From contig VFZY01000050.1 in the NCBI GenBank assembly GCA_016870915.1, positions 1-32,722 of the forward strand: a DNA stretch of 32,722 bases. The letters run 5' to 3'. The position numbers and the translations under genes were made by a program. Of the stretch, positions 1-8,088 are shown in pieces; position 1 is the first letter of the stretch; each line of letters begins with the position of its first letter. The DNA is from Acidobacteriota bacterium (GTDB taxonomy: Bacteria; Acidobacteriota; Terriglobia; Bryobacterales; Bryobacteraceae). The notes beneath the pieces were generated by a model. That model saw nothing but the letters and a program-made list of their open reading frames with translations, did not search any database and was not told the origin of the DNA.

Positions 1-1
1 T

Positions 2-169
2 GAGCAGGTGTGGAACTACGTGAAGAACCACGGAATCGGGCGGATGTTGCTGCGCCAAGCGGACGACCTCAAGTGCGCCGTCCTGGCGCGCCTACGATCC
101 CTGCAACGCCTGCCCTGGACTATCAAAATGTTCTTCCTGACCAAGGACACCGTGTACGCCGCAGGTTGA
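2..169 (+). CDS. IS630-family transposase, C-terminal end (5' part outside window)
   Basis: Reading frame 2 is open from the first full codon to a TGA at 167-169 and encodes 55 residues beginning EQVWNYVKNHGIGR. This matches the end of the DDE catalytic domain of IS630/Tc1-type transposases, where the last catalytic glutamate lies in an NPxE-QVWN-xVKN context. The first visible residue may be that glutamate, but the residues before it are outside the window. The protein would act in trans on the ends of its own element and insert at TA dinucleotides; this is family knowledge, not visible here. The C-terminus looks complete and undamaged. Only the right part of the element is present, so neither intactness nor the left inverted repeat can be judged. 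The downstream AsmA-like gene converges on it. Confidence 0.72.
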   Translation, partial: EQVWNYVKNHGIGRMLLRQADDLKCAVLARLRSLQRLPWTIKMFFLTKDTVYAAG

Positions 170-237
170 ACTCAATGTCTACTAACCAACGGTCTGATTA
201 ATAAACACCGCATGAAGGCGGTTCGTTGGCCGGTAAA
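170..237. other. Right flank of the IS630 element / short intergenic gap
   Basis: These 68 bases separate the transposase stop from the convergent AsmA stop. They are clearly richer in A and T than the surroundings (for example TGATTAATAAAC around 195-206), as expected for an IS end. The right terminal inverted repeat should lie here, but it cannot be delimited because the left end is not in the window. No gene is seen. Confidence 0.4.
201..222 (-). terminator. Possible weak intrinsic terminator downstream of the AsmA-like gene
   Basis: ACCGC at 207-211 pairs with GCGGT at 218-222 around a six-base loop. Read on the minus strand, the stem is followed by GTTTATTAAT, a modest T-rich tail, about 16 bases after the AsmA stop codon. 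The stem has only five pairs, so it may equally be part of the insertion-sequence end. Confidence 0.3.
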
Positions 238-2508
238 CTACTCCGGTTCCAGGACGAATGGGGAGATGGTACCGGAAAACCGGTGTCTGGCACCTCCATT
301 CGAGATCTCGATTTGTAGACGGCCTGCGTTGCTGATTCCCCCTTTTCCGGTCTGCTTTCCATCTTCGGTCTGGGCCTCCACCACCTGGATGGAAAGCTCA
401 CCACCGGGTACCTTTTCGAGAGTCCCACCGGCGGCACGCACGGGCCCCAAGGAGATTCCAAGAGCTCCGAAATCCGCCGAAAGCTTAAGATTTTGAACCA
501 GTTCCGCGCCTTCCCCGCTCGATTCGAGCGCCACCTGCCCCAGTTCGACGCTCCCCCCCTTCCAAGGCACACCGCCCCAGCGGCCGGTGAAGGTGTACCG
601 GGGGCCGGTTGGGCTGGCCTCAACCGACGCGCTGCCGGTCGCACTGCCGCCGGCCAGCCGGAACCGGAGCGGCTTGGCCTCGGCGCGCACACCCTCCCAG
701 GTGACCTGGGTCTCCACCTGTCCCAGCGTGGCGCCACCGGCTTCCAGGCGGCCCAGCCGCAGGGTAGCCTTGGCACGGCGGCCTGCCAGCCAGGAAGGAG
801 GTTCCCAGCGCTTGAGCCGGAGGGTCTTGGCCAGAGACCCTCGATCCGGGCGTAAGCTTGGGGCAAACAGGCGCAGGAGTTCCGGCGCGGTGGCGGCCGG
901 GGACTCAACCTCCAGGCTGTGAGCATGGCTCTGTCGAGGGTCATAGGTATAGCGGCCGGTGAACTCGATGGCGCCGGCAGTGGCGCGCAAGCCTAATACG
1001 CTGAGCGAGTTGCCGTCGATATCGACAGTGGCGGAGCGGATGCCCACCGGGTCCGCAAGGCCTTCGACGGCGGCTTCCCCGTCCTTCAACCGGAACCGTC
1101 CGTTCCAGCGGAATGCACCGTCTACCCGCTGGCCGTCGAGCGAACCGCTCATCGTGCCGCGGCCCGAGGCAAGGACGGGCGGCAACGAGAGGCCTGGCAT
1201 AAGCCTCAGTCCGGCATGCAGGGACGCCACGGAAAGGCCCGGTGAGGCAACGCGGAAGCGCCGAAGGCCTTCGGGGAGAGCCGTCTCGATTTCCAGGCTC
1301 AACGGCTCCCCGGCGCCCGCTTCGGCACGGTCCGACTGGAGAGTGGCACCACCTCCGCCCAGAGTGAGGATCGCTTTCGGCGCGGCAAGAAACTGGTCTT
1401 CGCCGCGCGAAAACCGGGCATTTGCAATCAGAAAACCGCCCTGAGCGCCGCCGGGACCCAAGCCCACGACACCGCGGATGGAGCCGGCGGCTTCCACACC
1501 CTGGGCCGCCTGCAGCCCGGCGTGCCGGGCAATTTCGACCGCCGCGGCCATGGGAATCTCGCCCGCCCGAACGTGGAGCGACCACCGGGGGGTAGCGACG
1601 GGACCGGCGGCCCGCAGCCGCGCGGCGACCGGGAGTTCGAACTCCTGCCTTGCGGCCGTGGCCAGATCAACGGTCTGCGTATCCAGGTCGAGCAGGCCCG
1701 TGACTGCCACCGGCAGGGCTCTGGCGCCGGCCGGCAGGATGTCCCAACGGTGCACATCCTCAAGAACGGTTTTCCCTTCGATTCGGATGCCGGCCAGGGG
1801 TCCCTTGAGGTGCGCCGTGGCGGAGACCTCGCCATGCACACCCGGGTCATTGCCCGCCGCCAACATCAACCACTCGGAGAGCGCGCCTCGCACCACCCGG
1901 AAATCCAGGTCGCATTCGGTAGCCGAAATCGCACCCCGCAGTTGAAACCGGCCCAGCGTGAAGGCAGGGATGTCCGTACGGCCTCCCGAAGAGGCCATCT
2001 GGAGGTGCCACTGGCCGCCACGGCGCTCCAAATCGATGTCCGCGTCGCTCAGATAGAAAGCCGCCTTGGCCAAACCACTCTTCCAATTGACTCTGCCGCC
2101 GCGGATGGCAATGCCGGGAAACGAACCCGCCTGGCTGAGCCCGGCGATGTTCCAGCCTTGTCCTGGAATATGCGTCAGATTCAAACTGGGCTCCATGAGG
2201 CGCAGCGCGGAGATCTCGACGCGGCCGGCAAGCAGCCCCAAGAAACCGATCTGCGCTTCCAGGGAAGTGATGTAGGCGGCCGGTTCCAGGCCAAAGCGCG
2301 GGTCATCATGTACCGTAACGTCAAGGGCGCGGAGACCGGGGGCGGGAAAAACGTTGAAACGAACCTGACCGTTCAGATCGACTCGGCGCCCAAGGGAGTG
2401 TTCGAGCCCGGCCTTGAGCCGGTCCCGGAACGCGTCGGCGCTCAGGTATCGAACGGCGGCCGTGGTGACGGCCACCAGGAAGATTCCAGCGAGGATCAGG
2501 CGCTTCAT
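238..2508 (-). CDS. AsmA-family envelope protein
   Basis: The protein has 756 residues. One N-terminal membrane anchor (about residues 3-22, beginning MKRLILAGIFLVAV) is followed by the typical AsmA opening: a D-x-hydrophobic stretch with SLGRRVDLNGQVRF, then a beta-rich region with PAPGLRALDVTVHDDPRFG and the LLAGRVEISALRL segment. The rest is long, repetitive beta-strand sequence, as in AsmA/TamB-like proteins that bridge the envelope and are linked to lipid transport or outer-membrane assembly. That role comes from family knowledge. Its ATG at 2506-2508 overlaps the stop of the upstream nucleotidyltransferase gene (ATGA), which indicates translational coupling. It is the last gene of the xdhC-mobA-asmA run and ends 68 bases from the transposase remnant. 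The family assignment is good; the specific function is unknown. Confidence 0.85.
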   Translation of the reverse strand: MKRLILAGIFLVAVTTAAVRYLSADAFRDRLKAGLEHSLGRRVDLNGQVRFNVFPAPGLRALDVTVHDDPRFGLEPAAYITSLEAQIGFLGLLAGRVEISALRLMEPSLNLTHIPGQGWNIAGLSQAGSFPGIAIRGGRVNWKSGLAKAAFYLSDADIDLERRGGQWHLQMASSGGRTDIPAFTLGRFQLRGAISATECDLDFRVVRGALSEWLMLAAGNDPGVHGEVSATAHLKGPLAGIRIEGKTVLEDVHRWDILPAGARALPVAVTGLLDLDTQTVDLATAARQEFELPVAARLRAAGPVATPRWSLHVRAGEIPMAAAVEIARHAGLQAAQGVEAAGSIRGVVGLGPGGAQGGFLIANARFSRGEDQFLAAPKAILTLGGGGATLQSDRAEAGAGEPLSLEIETALPEGLRRFRVASPGLSVASLHAGLRLMPGLSLPPVLASGRGTMSGSLDGQRVDGAFRWNGRFRLKDGEAAVEGLADPVGIRSATVDIDGNSLSVLGLRATAGAIEFTGRYTYDPRQSHAHSLEVESPAATAPELLRLFAPSLRPDRGSLAKTLRLKRWEPPSWLAGRRAKATLRLGRLEAGGATLGQVETQVTWEGVRAEAKPLRFRLAGGSATGSASVEASPTGPRYTFTGRWGGVPWKGGSVELGQVALESSGEGAELVQNLKLSADFGALGISLGPVRAAGGTLEKVPGGELSIQVVEAQTEDGKQTGKGGISNAGRLQIEISNGGARHRFSGTISPFVLEPE

Positions 2509-3095
2509 GCCACTTTTCCCCCGGTGAGCCGGTGGTAGTCTTCCGGGTGGTCGATGTCGTGGGTGATGCCCGGATCCGGCACGTCCACGTAGACCGTGGA
2601 AGCAGCGTGACGGTGGACGACCTCGCGGGCCGTCGCGCCGGCGGGCAGCGCGAGCAGTTCCGCCACGACGGCTGGCGAGGCCAACACCGGATGGCCGCGG
2701 CGGTCCTGGTAGCGGGGACGCACAATTGGGGCGCCAGCGGCCTGCAAGAGAACGGAGATGGTGTCGTCTTCAATCGCCGGACAATCCACCGGCGTGAAGA
2801 GAACCGAGCAGCCCGGAGGCAGGGCGGCGAGCCCGGTCTGGAGGGAACTCAACTGGCCGCGGTCCGGATCGGGATTCACCACCGCCGCCACGCCGAGCGC
2901 CTGAACGGCGGGGAGGAGGCCGGCGTGAACCACCACGACCACGGGGGCGCAGTGGCGTTCAAAAAGCCTGGCCAGCCGTTGAACGAAAGGAACTCCGTCA
3001 TAGGGCAGCAGCGCCTTAGGCGTACCCATGCGCGAGGAAGCTCCGGCGGCGAGGATCAGGCCAGCGACTGCAGGCCGATTGGCTGGGACGGTCAC
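2505..3095 (-). CDS. MobA/MocA-like molybdenum cofactor nucleotidyltransferase
   Basis: This 196-residue protein has the NTP-transferase signature near the N-terminus (LAAGASSRMGTPKALLPYDG, about residues 14-33), which binds the nucleotide phosphates. It also has TPVDCP near residue 102, the usual magnesium-binding Asp region. The length is normal for MobA/MocA enzymes, which transfer CMP or GMP onto molybdopterin for xanthine-dehydrogenase or DMSO-reductase family enzymes. Pairing with an XdhC-family gene immediately upstream favours the cytidylyltransferase (MocA-like) role, but this is inference. The start is GTG at 3093-3095, overlapping the XdhC stop (GTGA). Its stop overlaps the AsmA start in the same way. 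No molybdenum hydroxylase structural gene is present in the window. Confidence 0.85.
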   Translation of the reverse strand: MTVPANRPAVAGLILAAGASSRMGTPKALLPYDGVPFVQRLARLFERHCAPVVVVVHAGLLPAVQALGVAAVVNPDPDRGQLSSLQTGLAALPPGCSVLFTPVDCPAIEDDTISVLLQAAGAPIVRPRYQDRRGHPVLASPAVVAELLALPAGATAREVVHRHAASTVYVDVPDPGITHDIDHPEDYHRLTGGKVA

Positions 3096-3931
3096 CGGAG
3101 AAGCGTGGCCCGGAGTTGCTCGTGGGCAAAGACGGACTTTGAGAGCGAGCGCCAGTTGGAGTCCGCTCCGCGGCGCATGGCGATCATTTCCGCCACCACC
3201 GAGACGGCAATCTCTTCGGGCGTGATGGCGCCGACCTCAAAGCCCATGGGCGCGAAGATGCGCTCAAAAGCGGACTTTGAGATGCCTTCTTTCTCCAGTT
3301 CGCGGATCACCGAGATCACCTTGCGCTTGCTGCCGATCATGGCGATGTACTTGGCGTCAGTGGTGACGGCCCAGCGCAACACCCGCATGTCGTCGCGATG
3401 GCCGCGGGTGACAATGATCAGATACGTGGCGCTGTGCACACCGAGTTTCGGGAAGACATCCTCGTACTCTTCGGCGTGAATCTCAGCGGCCTCCGGAAAG
3501 CGTTCGGCGTTGGCGAACTGCTCGCGATTATCGACCACGACGGTCTCAAACCCCGCCATGGCCGCAATTTTTGAGAGGCTCTTCGAAATGTGACCGGCGC
3601 CGAAGATAAGGGCGCGTGGTTGAGGGATGACAGGTTCCACGAAGACGTTGAGTTGGCCGCCACAGATCAAGCCGTTGTCATAGGCTGCATCCTGGCCCAG
3701 GCTGAAGTTGAGGTGGCGCGGTTTTTCGGTTTCGATGACTTCGCGGGCGGCATTCCACACCTCGGCTTCGACACAGCCTCCGCCGATGGTGCCGAGCATG
3801 GAGCCGTCCTCGCGCACCAGCAGCTTGGCGCTTTCATAGCTGGGAATGGAGCCGTTGACGTTGACGATGGTGCAGAGCGCACTCTTCTGCCCCAGACGGC
3901 GCAGTCGGACGATTTCGTCGAAGATATCCAT
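3092..3931 (-). CDS. XdhC/CoxI-family protein (molybdenum cofactor insertion or sulfuration)
   Basis: The protein has 279 residues. The N-terminal XdhC/CoxI domain contains the hallmark LGTIGGGCVEAEVW segment (about residues 46-59), with the conserved Cys used in cofactor handling. A C-terminal Rossmann domain begins at ALIFGAGHISKSL (about residues 107-119), followed by VVVDNRE and a late GSKRK segment. XdhC proteins bind molybdenum cofactor and deliver the sulfurated form to xanthine-dehydrogenase-like apoenzymes in the cytoplasm. The start is ATG at 3929-3931, with GAGG eight bases upstream on the coding strand. It is the first gene of the coupled xdhC-mobA-asmA set. The upstream 69-residue gene is separated by a hairpin-containing 63-base gap. 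Confidence 0.9.
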   Translation of the reverse strand: MDIFDEIVRLRRLGQKSALCTIVNVNGSIPSYESAKLLVREDGSMLGTIGGGCVEAEVWNAAREVIETEKPRHLNFSLGQDAAYDNGLICGGQLNVFVEPVIPQPRALIFGAGHISKSLSKIAAMAGFETVVVDNREQFANAERFPEAAEIHAEEYEDVFPKLGVHSATYLIIVTRGHRDDMRVLRWAVTTDAKYIAMIGSKRKVISVIRELEKEGISKSAFERIFAPMGFEVGAITPEEIAVSVVAEMIAMRRGADSNWRSLSKSVFAHEQLRATLLR

Positions 3932-3966
3932 CGATCGATCCTCGGAGGGCGGAGTCCGGACGTGGA

Positions 3967-3990
3967 CCTTCGGGCCAAGCGCCCGGAAGG
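3967..3990 (-). terminator. Strong hairpin between the 69-residue gene and xdhC
   Basis: CCTTCGGGC and GCCCGGAAGG flank a CAAGC loop and can pair along nine base pairs with one bulged C. On the coding (minus) strand the hairpin begins about four bases after the stop of the 69-residue gene and lies upstream of xdhC. It lacks a T-run, so it may be a processing or stability hairpin, or an attenuator, rather than a classical Rho-independent terminator. Confidence 0.4.
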
Positions 3991-3994
3991 AAGG

Positions 3995-4204
3995 CTACTT
4001 CGCCTTCTTCTGCTTCTGCTGACCGACGCGGATTTTGAACTGTTTCTGCTGGGCATCTTCCCAGCCCTTCCAGTCGAACCGCGCGGCGGCATCGGAGATG
4101 TACGCCTGGACGTCAGCGCCTTTGGGCAGAACGGCCATCAGAGTGGCGCTTCTCACCCCATCGGGATGCATGATCTTGTACCGCTTGACGTTCGGGATTG
4201 ACAT
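3995..4204 (-). CDS. Small conserved-looking hypothetical protein (69 residues)
   Basis: I do not recognise a family. The product is small, soluble and basic at its end, with a lysine/glutamine-rich tail (GQQKQKKAK). It has no membrane segment or signal peptide. The middle (PKGADVQAYISDAAARF, then DWKGWEDAQQK) suggests a short alpha/beta fold with amphipathic helices. It begins at ATG 4202-4204 with AAGGGG very close upstream (two to three bases, unusually tight). It sits between the M20 peptidase gene (18 bases upstream) and xdhC on the same strand, and is followed directly by a strong hairpin. Third-position GC bias and the tight fit between neighbours support it being real. Confidence 0.6.
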   Translation of the reverse strand: MSIPNVKRYKIMHPDGVRSATLMAVLPKGADVQAYISDAAARFDWKGWEDAQQKQFKIRVGQQKQKKAK

Positions 4205-4222
4205 AACCCCTTCATCTTACCA

Positions 4223-5227
4223 TCAGACAGCCAGTTGACGGAAAAGCTTCTGGTAGAGTTCGACGGCTTCGAGAATTTGGGTTTTCGGGATGTGCTCGTT
4301 GGGAGTGTGCGCAACATGAATAGTGCCGGGCCCGATCAGGTACGGGCGCCCCCAAGCCCCGTTGAACGCTGGAATATCGGTGGTGTACTTGGCGACCATG
4401 GTTTCGAAACCGGGGAGGGTCCCCATGCGGACGGCGTCCACCATAAGCACTTCCTTCAACTCGGCGCGGCCGAAAGCCGCGGTTTCGACGGCGGCGCGGG
4501 TAGCGCTGGCATCGCAGACCAGGCGAATGAGGATCTCGGCGCGGGCGAAATCGGCGATCACGTTGGGGGCGCGCCCGGCGGTGAGGGTGCCGATGTTGAG
4601 AGTGGAGTCGCCCATGTCCGGGTCCACGGGCAGTTCGATCTGGCGAATGGCCGCCAGGACGTCGAGCAGTTTGTCGATGGCCGACTCGCCGAGTTCGGGA
4701 TACGCCGAATGGGCCATGCGGCCGCGGGCGGTGACTTCATAGCGCAGCGCACCCTTCGACCCGACAGCCAGACGGTTTTCCGTGGGTTCGCCATTGACGA
4801 GAAACTTCGAGCCTCGCGGATGCCGGGCGGCGTGGAATGCTCCGGCGCTGTTGCGCTCTTCGCCCACCACCAGCAGCATGCCGACGTTCGAATGCCCGGC
4901 TTCGAGCAACCGCGTGATGGCGGTGATCATGGAGGCGATGATGCCTTTGGTGTCGCAGGCGCCGCGCCCATGAATGACCAGATCATCCTCGGTTGAGGGG
5001 AAGAACGGTGGCACCGTATCGATGTGCGTTGAGAACGTTACGCAAGGCTGGCCCCACTGGGCGTAGATGTTGTTGCGGCCGGGCTCCACCTCCATCTTCT
5101 CGAGGTGTCCGGGGAAGCGCTGCTGGATCGACTTGAGGTGTTCGAAAAGGTAGTCGCCAACGTTCAATTCGTTCCCGGTGATGGATTCGATATCAACCAG
5201 GGCCCGGGTGAGTTCAAACGGATGCAT
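4223..5227 (-). CDS. M20-family zinc metallopeptidase (ArgE/DapE/carboxypeptidase-like)
   Basis: The protein has 334 residues. The M20 di-zinc set is visible in order: STHIDTVPP (His and Asp, about residues 66-74), GRGACDTKG with the bridging Asp, GEERN with the catalytic and metal Glu pair, NGEPTEN, and a late metal His in IHVAHTPNEH. A lid domain with RMAHSAYPELGESAID carries the usual dimer-contact His. There is no signal peptide, so it is cytoplasmic. Family members deacylate N-acyl amino acids, succinyl-diaminopimelate or small peptides; the substrate cannot be assigned from sequence or context. The gene is divergent from the CRTAC1-like gene across 57 bases and may lead the small minus-strand run toward xdhC. 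The family call is firm. Confidence 0.88.
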   Translation of the reverse strand: MHPFELTRALVDIESITGNELNVGDYLFEHLKSIQQRFPGHLEKMEVEPGRNNIYAQWGQPCVTFSTHIDTVPPFFPSTEDDLVIHGRGACDTKGIIASMITAITRLLEAGHSNVGMLLVVGEERNSAGAFHAARHPRGSKFLVNGEPTENRLAVGSKGALRYEVTARGRMAHSAYPELGESAIDKLLDVLAAIRQIELPVDPDMGDSTLNIGTLTAGRAPNVIADFARAEILIRLVCDASATRAAVETAAFGRAELKEVLMVDAVRMGTLPGFETMVAKYTTDIPAFNGAWGRPYLIGPGTIHVAHTPNEHIPKTQILEAVELYQKLFRQLAV

Positions 5228-5284
5228 TCTATTTCAGGGTATTCGATTAAGACGCGCCCGGGCTTCCGCGCTCCGCACCGTGCC

Positions 5285-6895
5285 ATGATGACGGGAGTGA
5301 GGCGGCAGGCGACACTGTGGATCCCGATTCTGTGCGCGGCGCAGACCGTGGGGCCCGGGTTCAGCGTGGGGTTGCCGCCGGGAATCGCGTTCCGGCACGT
5401 AAACTCGGCCAGCGCGCGCAAGCATCTGATTGAAGCGATGGGTGGGGGCGTGGCCCTGTTGGACTACAACGGCGACGGCCGGTTGGACGTGTTCCTTGTC
5501 AACAGCGGCGCGATTGATTCAGGCACATTTCGACGGAACGAACCCAGGCACTGGAATCGCCTGTACCGGCAGAACCGTGATGCCAGTTTCACCGATGTGA
5601 CTGCGGCCGCCGGGCTCAGCGGTGCCGGTGATGGCAACTACGGCATGGGAGTGGCGGCGGCCGACTTTGACAACGACGGCGACCCTGATCTCTACGTGAC
5701 CAACTTCGGGCGCAACGTGCTCTACCGCAACGACGCGGGTGTCTTCCGGGACATCACCGAGGCAGCGGGTGTGGCGGGGGGCGGATGGTCCGCCTCGGCG
5801 GGTTTTTTCGACTACGACAACGACGGACGGCTGGACCTGCTGGTGACGCGCTACATGGACTGGAGCCTTCGCGCCAGCAAGGTTTGCGGCACGTCGATTC
5901 CGGTGTACTGCCCGCCGGCGGAGTTTCCTGCCGTGGCGAACGTGCTCTACCGGAATCGCGGGGACGGGACGTTTGAGGACCGCTCCGTTGCGAGTGGAAT
6001 CGCGGCCGTGAAGGGCAGGGGGCTGGGTGTAGCGTTCGCCGACTACGATTCGGACGGTTTCACCGATATCTTCGTCGCCAACGACGGCATGGAGCAGTTT
6101 CTGTTCCACAACAACGGCGACGGCACGTTCAAGGAGAGAGCCGCGGAGGCGGGGGCCGCGTTGACCGGTGAGGGGAAGGCGATCTCCGGCATGGGCGCCG
6201 CCTTTGCCGACTTCGACAACGACGGCCGCCCCGATGTTGTGGTGACCTCGCTTTCGCGCCAGAAGTACGCTCTCTGGCGCAACGCGGGCGATGGATTGTT
6301 CGAAGATGCGACGCTCACTTCAGGGTTGGGGGCGGCTTCTTTCATTCATTCGGGCTGGGGCGTGGCCCTGGCCGACTTCGACAATGATGGCTGGAAGGAC
6401 CTGCTGGTGGCGCAGGGCCACGTGATGGACAACGTGGACCAGGTGGATTCCTCGCTGGCCAGCCGTGAGGCACCACTGCTTGCGGCCAACCGGCGAGGAC
6501 GTTTTGAGCGTCGTCCGCTGGCGGCGGGCGCGGTGGCCGGGCGGGGTCTGGCGGTGGGCGATCTGAACAACGATGGATACCTGGATGCGGTGATGGGTGT
6601 GCTGGGCGGGGCCCCGGTGGTGATGACGAACAAGGGCAGCGGGAGCGGCTGGCTGACGCTCGAGTTACGCGGTGGGAAGAGCAACCGGGACGGCGTGGGG
6701 GCGCGTGTGGCGGTGAACGGCCAGCACCAGACGGGTGGGGCGGCGGGGAGTTATCTTTCGTCGAACGACAAGAGGATTCACTTTGGCGTGGGTGCGGCGA
6801 AGACGCTGCGGGTCGAGATACGATGGCCTTCTGGCGCCGTGCAAACCATGGAAGACGTCCGCACCAATCAGATTCTGCGCGTGGAGGAGCCCTAG
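5285..6895 (+). CDS. Secreted CRTAC1-type FG-GAP/VCBS beta-propeller with ASPIC/UnbV domain
   Basis: The start chosen is the double ATG at 5285/5288, giving MMTGVRRQATLWIPILCAAQ, a plausible signal peptide. Longer in-frame openings would overlap the divergent M20 gene. The mature protein has seven calcium-loop repeats of the D-x-N/D-x-DG-x-x-D type (for example LLDYNGDGRLD, AADFDNDGDPD, FFDYDNDGRLD, FADFDNDGRPD, VGDLNNDGYLD), fitting a seven-bladed integrin-like propeller. It ends with an ASPIC/UnbV domain (NRDGVGARV, then GSYLSSNDKRIHFGVG). Such proteins are exported and thought to bind ligands or surfaces; the exact role is unknown. The stop is directly followed by the GTG of the TPR gene, a common CRTAC1-TPR pairing that suggests co-translation. 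Confidence 0.88.
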   Translation: MMTGVRRQATLWIPILCAAQTVGPGFSVGLPPGIAFRHVNSASARKHLIEAMGGGVALLDYNGDGRLDVFLVNSGAIDSGTFRRNEPRHWNRLYRQNRDASFTDVTAAAGLSGAGDGNYGMGVAAADFDNDGDPDLYVTNFGRNVLYRNDAGVFRDITEAAGVAGGGWSASAGFFDYDNDGRLDLLVTRYMDWSLRASKVCGTSIPVYCPPAEFPAVANVLYRNRGDGTFEDRSVASGIAAVKGRGLGVAFADYDSDGFTDIFVANDGMEQFLFHNNGDGTFKERAAEAGAALTGEGKAISGMGAAFADFDNDGRPDVVVTSLSRQKYALWRNAGDGLFEDATLTSGLGAASFIHSGWGVALADFDNDGWKDLLVAQGHVMDNVDQVDSSLASREAPLLAANRRGRFERRPLAAGAVAGRGLAVGDLNNDGYLDAVMGVLGGAPVVMTNKGSGSGWLTLELRGGKSNRDGVGARVAVNGQHQTGGAAGSYLSSNDKRIHFGVGAAKTLRVEIRWPSGAVQTMEDVRTNQILRVEEP

Positions 6896-7948
6896 GTGTC
6901 GGGGTGGATGGCGGTTGTGATGTTGGCCGCGCAGGCGATGCCGCCCGACGTGGTGAAGCATGCGCAGGCCGGGATGGCGGCACAGAAGGAAGGCCGCTAT
7001 GGCGACGCGGTGCGGGAGTTCACTCGAGTGGCGGAGTTGGCGCCGGGGCTGGCGGCTGCGTTCGTGAACCTGGGCAACGCCCACATGTTGAATGGCGATC
7101 ACGCGGCGGCGGTTGCTCCGTTGCGGCGGTCCCTGGAGTTGAACCCGGCGTTGATCGGCGCTGCGCAGATGTTGGGCGTGGCGCTACTGACATCGGGCCA
7201 CGCGGCGGAGGCGATTCCGCATCTTGAAAGGACGGGGACAACGGGCCCGCTCGGAATCGCTTTGTACCAGGCAGGACGGTTGCCTGAAGCGATCGCGCGA
7301 CTGAGTGCCGCGTTGGCGGCGCAACCGGACGATCCAGACTTGCTCTACTACCTGGGCCGCGCCAGTGGCCAGCTTTCGAAGAGCAGCTACGATGCGCTGC
7401 AGGCATCGGACCCGGGTTCGGCGCGGGCGCTGCAGTTGGATGGTGAGACGCATGTGGCCCTGCGCAAATTGCCTGAAGCGGAGAAGGCCTACCTGGCGGC
7501 GCTGCGGCTTCGGCCCGCGACACCGGGCGTGCGGCTGCTGTTGGGTGAGGTGTATGCGACGCAGGGCGAATGGGAGAAGGCGGCGGCCGAGTTCAAGGCG
7601 GAGAGCAGGGTTCGGCCAGGCGATGCCGAGTCGGCGTACCGGCTGGGGCACGCGTTGCTGGAATTGGGGCGCGTGAAGGAGGCCCGCACGGAGTTGACGC
7701 GTGCGGCAGGGCTGGCGCGGGGAATGCCGGAGACTCTTTACGATCTGGGGAAGGCTGCTTCACTGGACGGCGATGCCGCGGCGGCGGTGCGGCATTGGGA
7801 GGAGTTGCTGGGTGTTGAGAAACAGTCCGCGTTGGCGCTGCAGGCGTATTTCGGTCTAGCGGCCATGTACAGAAAGCTGGGGCAGGGTGCGAAGGCGGAC
7901 GCCGCTCTTGTGGAGTACCGCCGATTGAAGGCTCCACGTGCGCCATAG
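6896..7948 (+). CDS. Tetratricopeptide-repeat protein, likely exported
   Basis: The protein has 350 residues and is almost entirely TPR helices: repeats such as AQKEGRYGDAVREFTRVAEL, AFVNLGNAHMLNGDHAAAVA, LPEAEKAYLAALRLRP and AYRLGHALLELGRVKEARTE, about eight to ten in all. The start is GTG at 6896, immediately after the TAG of the previous gene, with GGAGGAG at 6883-6889 at ideal spacing. A later ATG at 6908 is possible. The first residues (MSGWMAVVMLAAQAM) form a short hydrophobic leader that could be a signal peptide. TPRs mediate protein-protein contacts. The adjacency suggests it assists or binds the CRTAC1-type propeller, which is inference. The gene ends 140 bases before the sensor kinase gene. 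Confidence 0.85.
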   Translation: MSGWMAVVMLAAQAMPPDVVKHAQAGMAAQKEGRYGDAVREFTRVAELAPGLAAAFVNLGNAHMLNGDHAAAVAPLRRSLELNPALIGAAQMLGVALLTSGHAAEAIPHLERTGTTGPLGIALYQAGRLPEAIARLSAALAAQPDDPDLLYYLGRASGQLSKSSYDALQASDPGSARALQLDGETHVALRKLPEAEKAYLAALRLRPATPGVRLLLGEVYATQGEWEKAAAEFKAESRVRPGDAESAYRLGHALLELGRVKEARTELTRAAGLARGMPETLYDLGKAASLDGDAAAAVRHWEELLGVEKQSALALQAYFGLAAMYRKLGQGAKADAALVEYRRLKAPRAP

Positions 7949-8052
7949 ACGATTGGAACGGGTTCCCCGGAACGGCAAGTAAAACGAACCTCCGAACAAT
8001 CAGCAAGTACACCCCCCGGCAGGTACTCAGTGGCGACGCCGGCAGTGCGTTG

Positions 8053-8058
8053 TATACT
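8053..8058 (+). promoter_or_regulatory. Probable -10 element for the sensor kinase gene
   Basis: TATACT at 8053-8058 lies 30 bases before the ATG at 8089 and would give a leader of roughly 20-25 bases. No good -35 is visible at 17 bases upstream. An almost identical TATACTC element sits in front of the 11186 gene. Confidence 0.4.
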
Positions 8059-8088
8059 CACTGAGATCGACTCGTTGGTTCACGCGAC

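Noticed and set aside
1522-2538. 338-codon plus-strand frame opposite the AsmA-like gene
   Set aside because: No recognisable domain, and the composition mirrors the complementary AsmA coding strand.
5105-5284. Upstream extension of the CRTAC1-like protein
   Set aside because: It overlaps the M20 gene on the opposite strand and would place 60 residues before the signal peptide.
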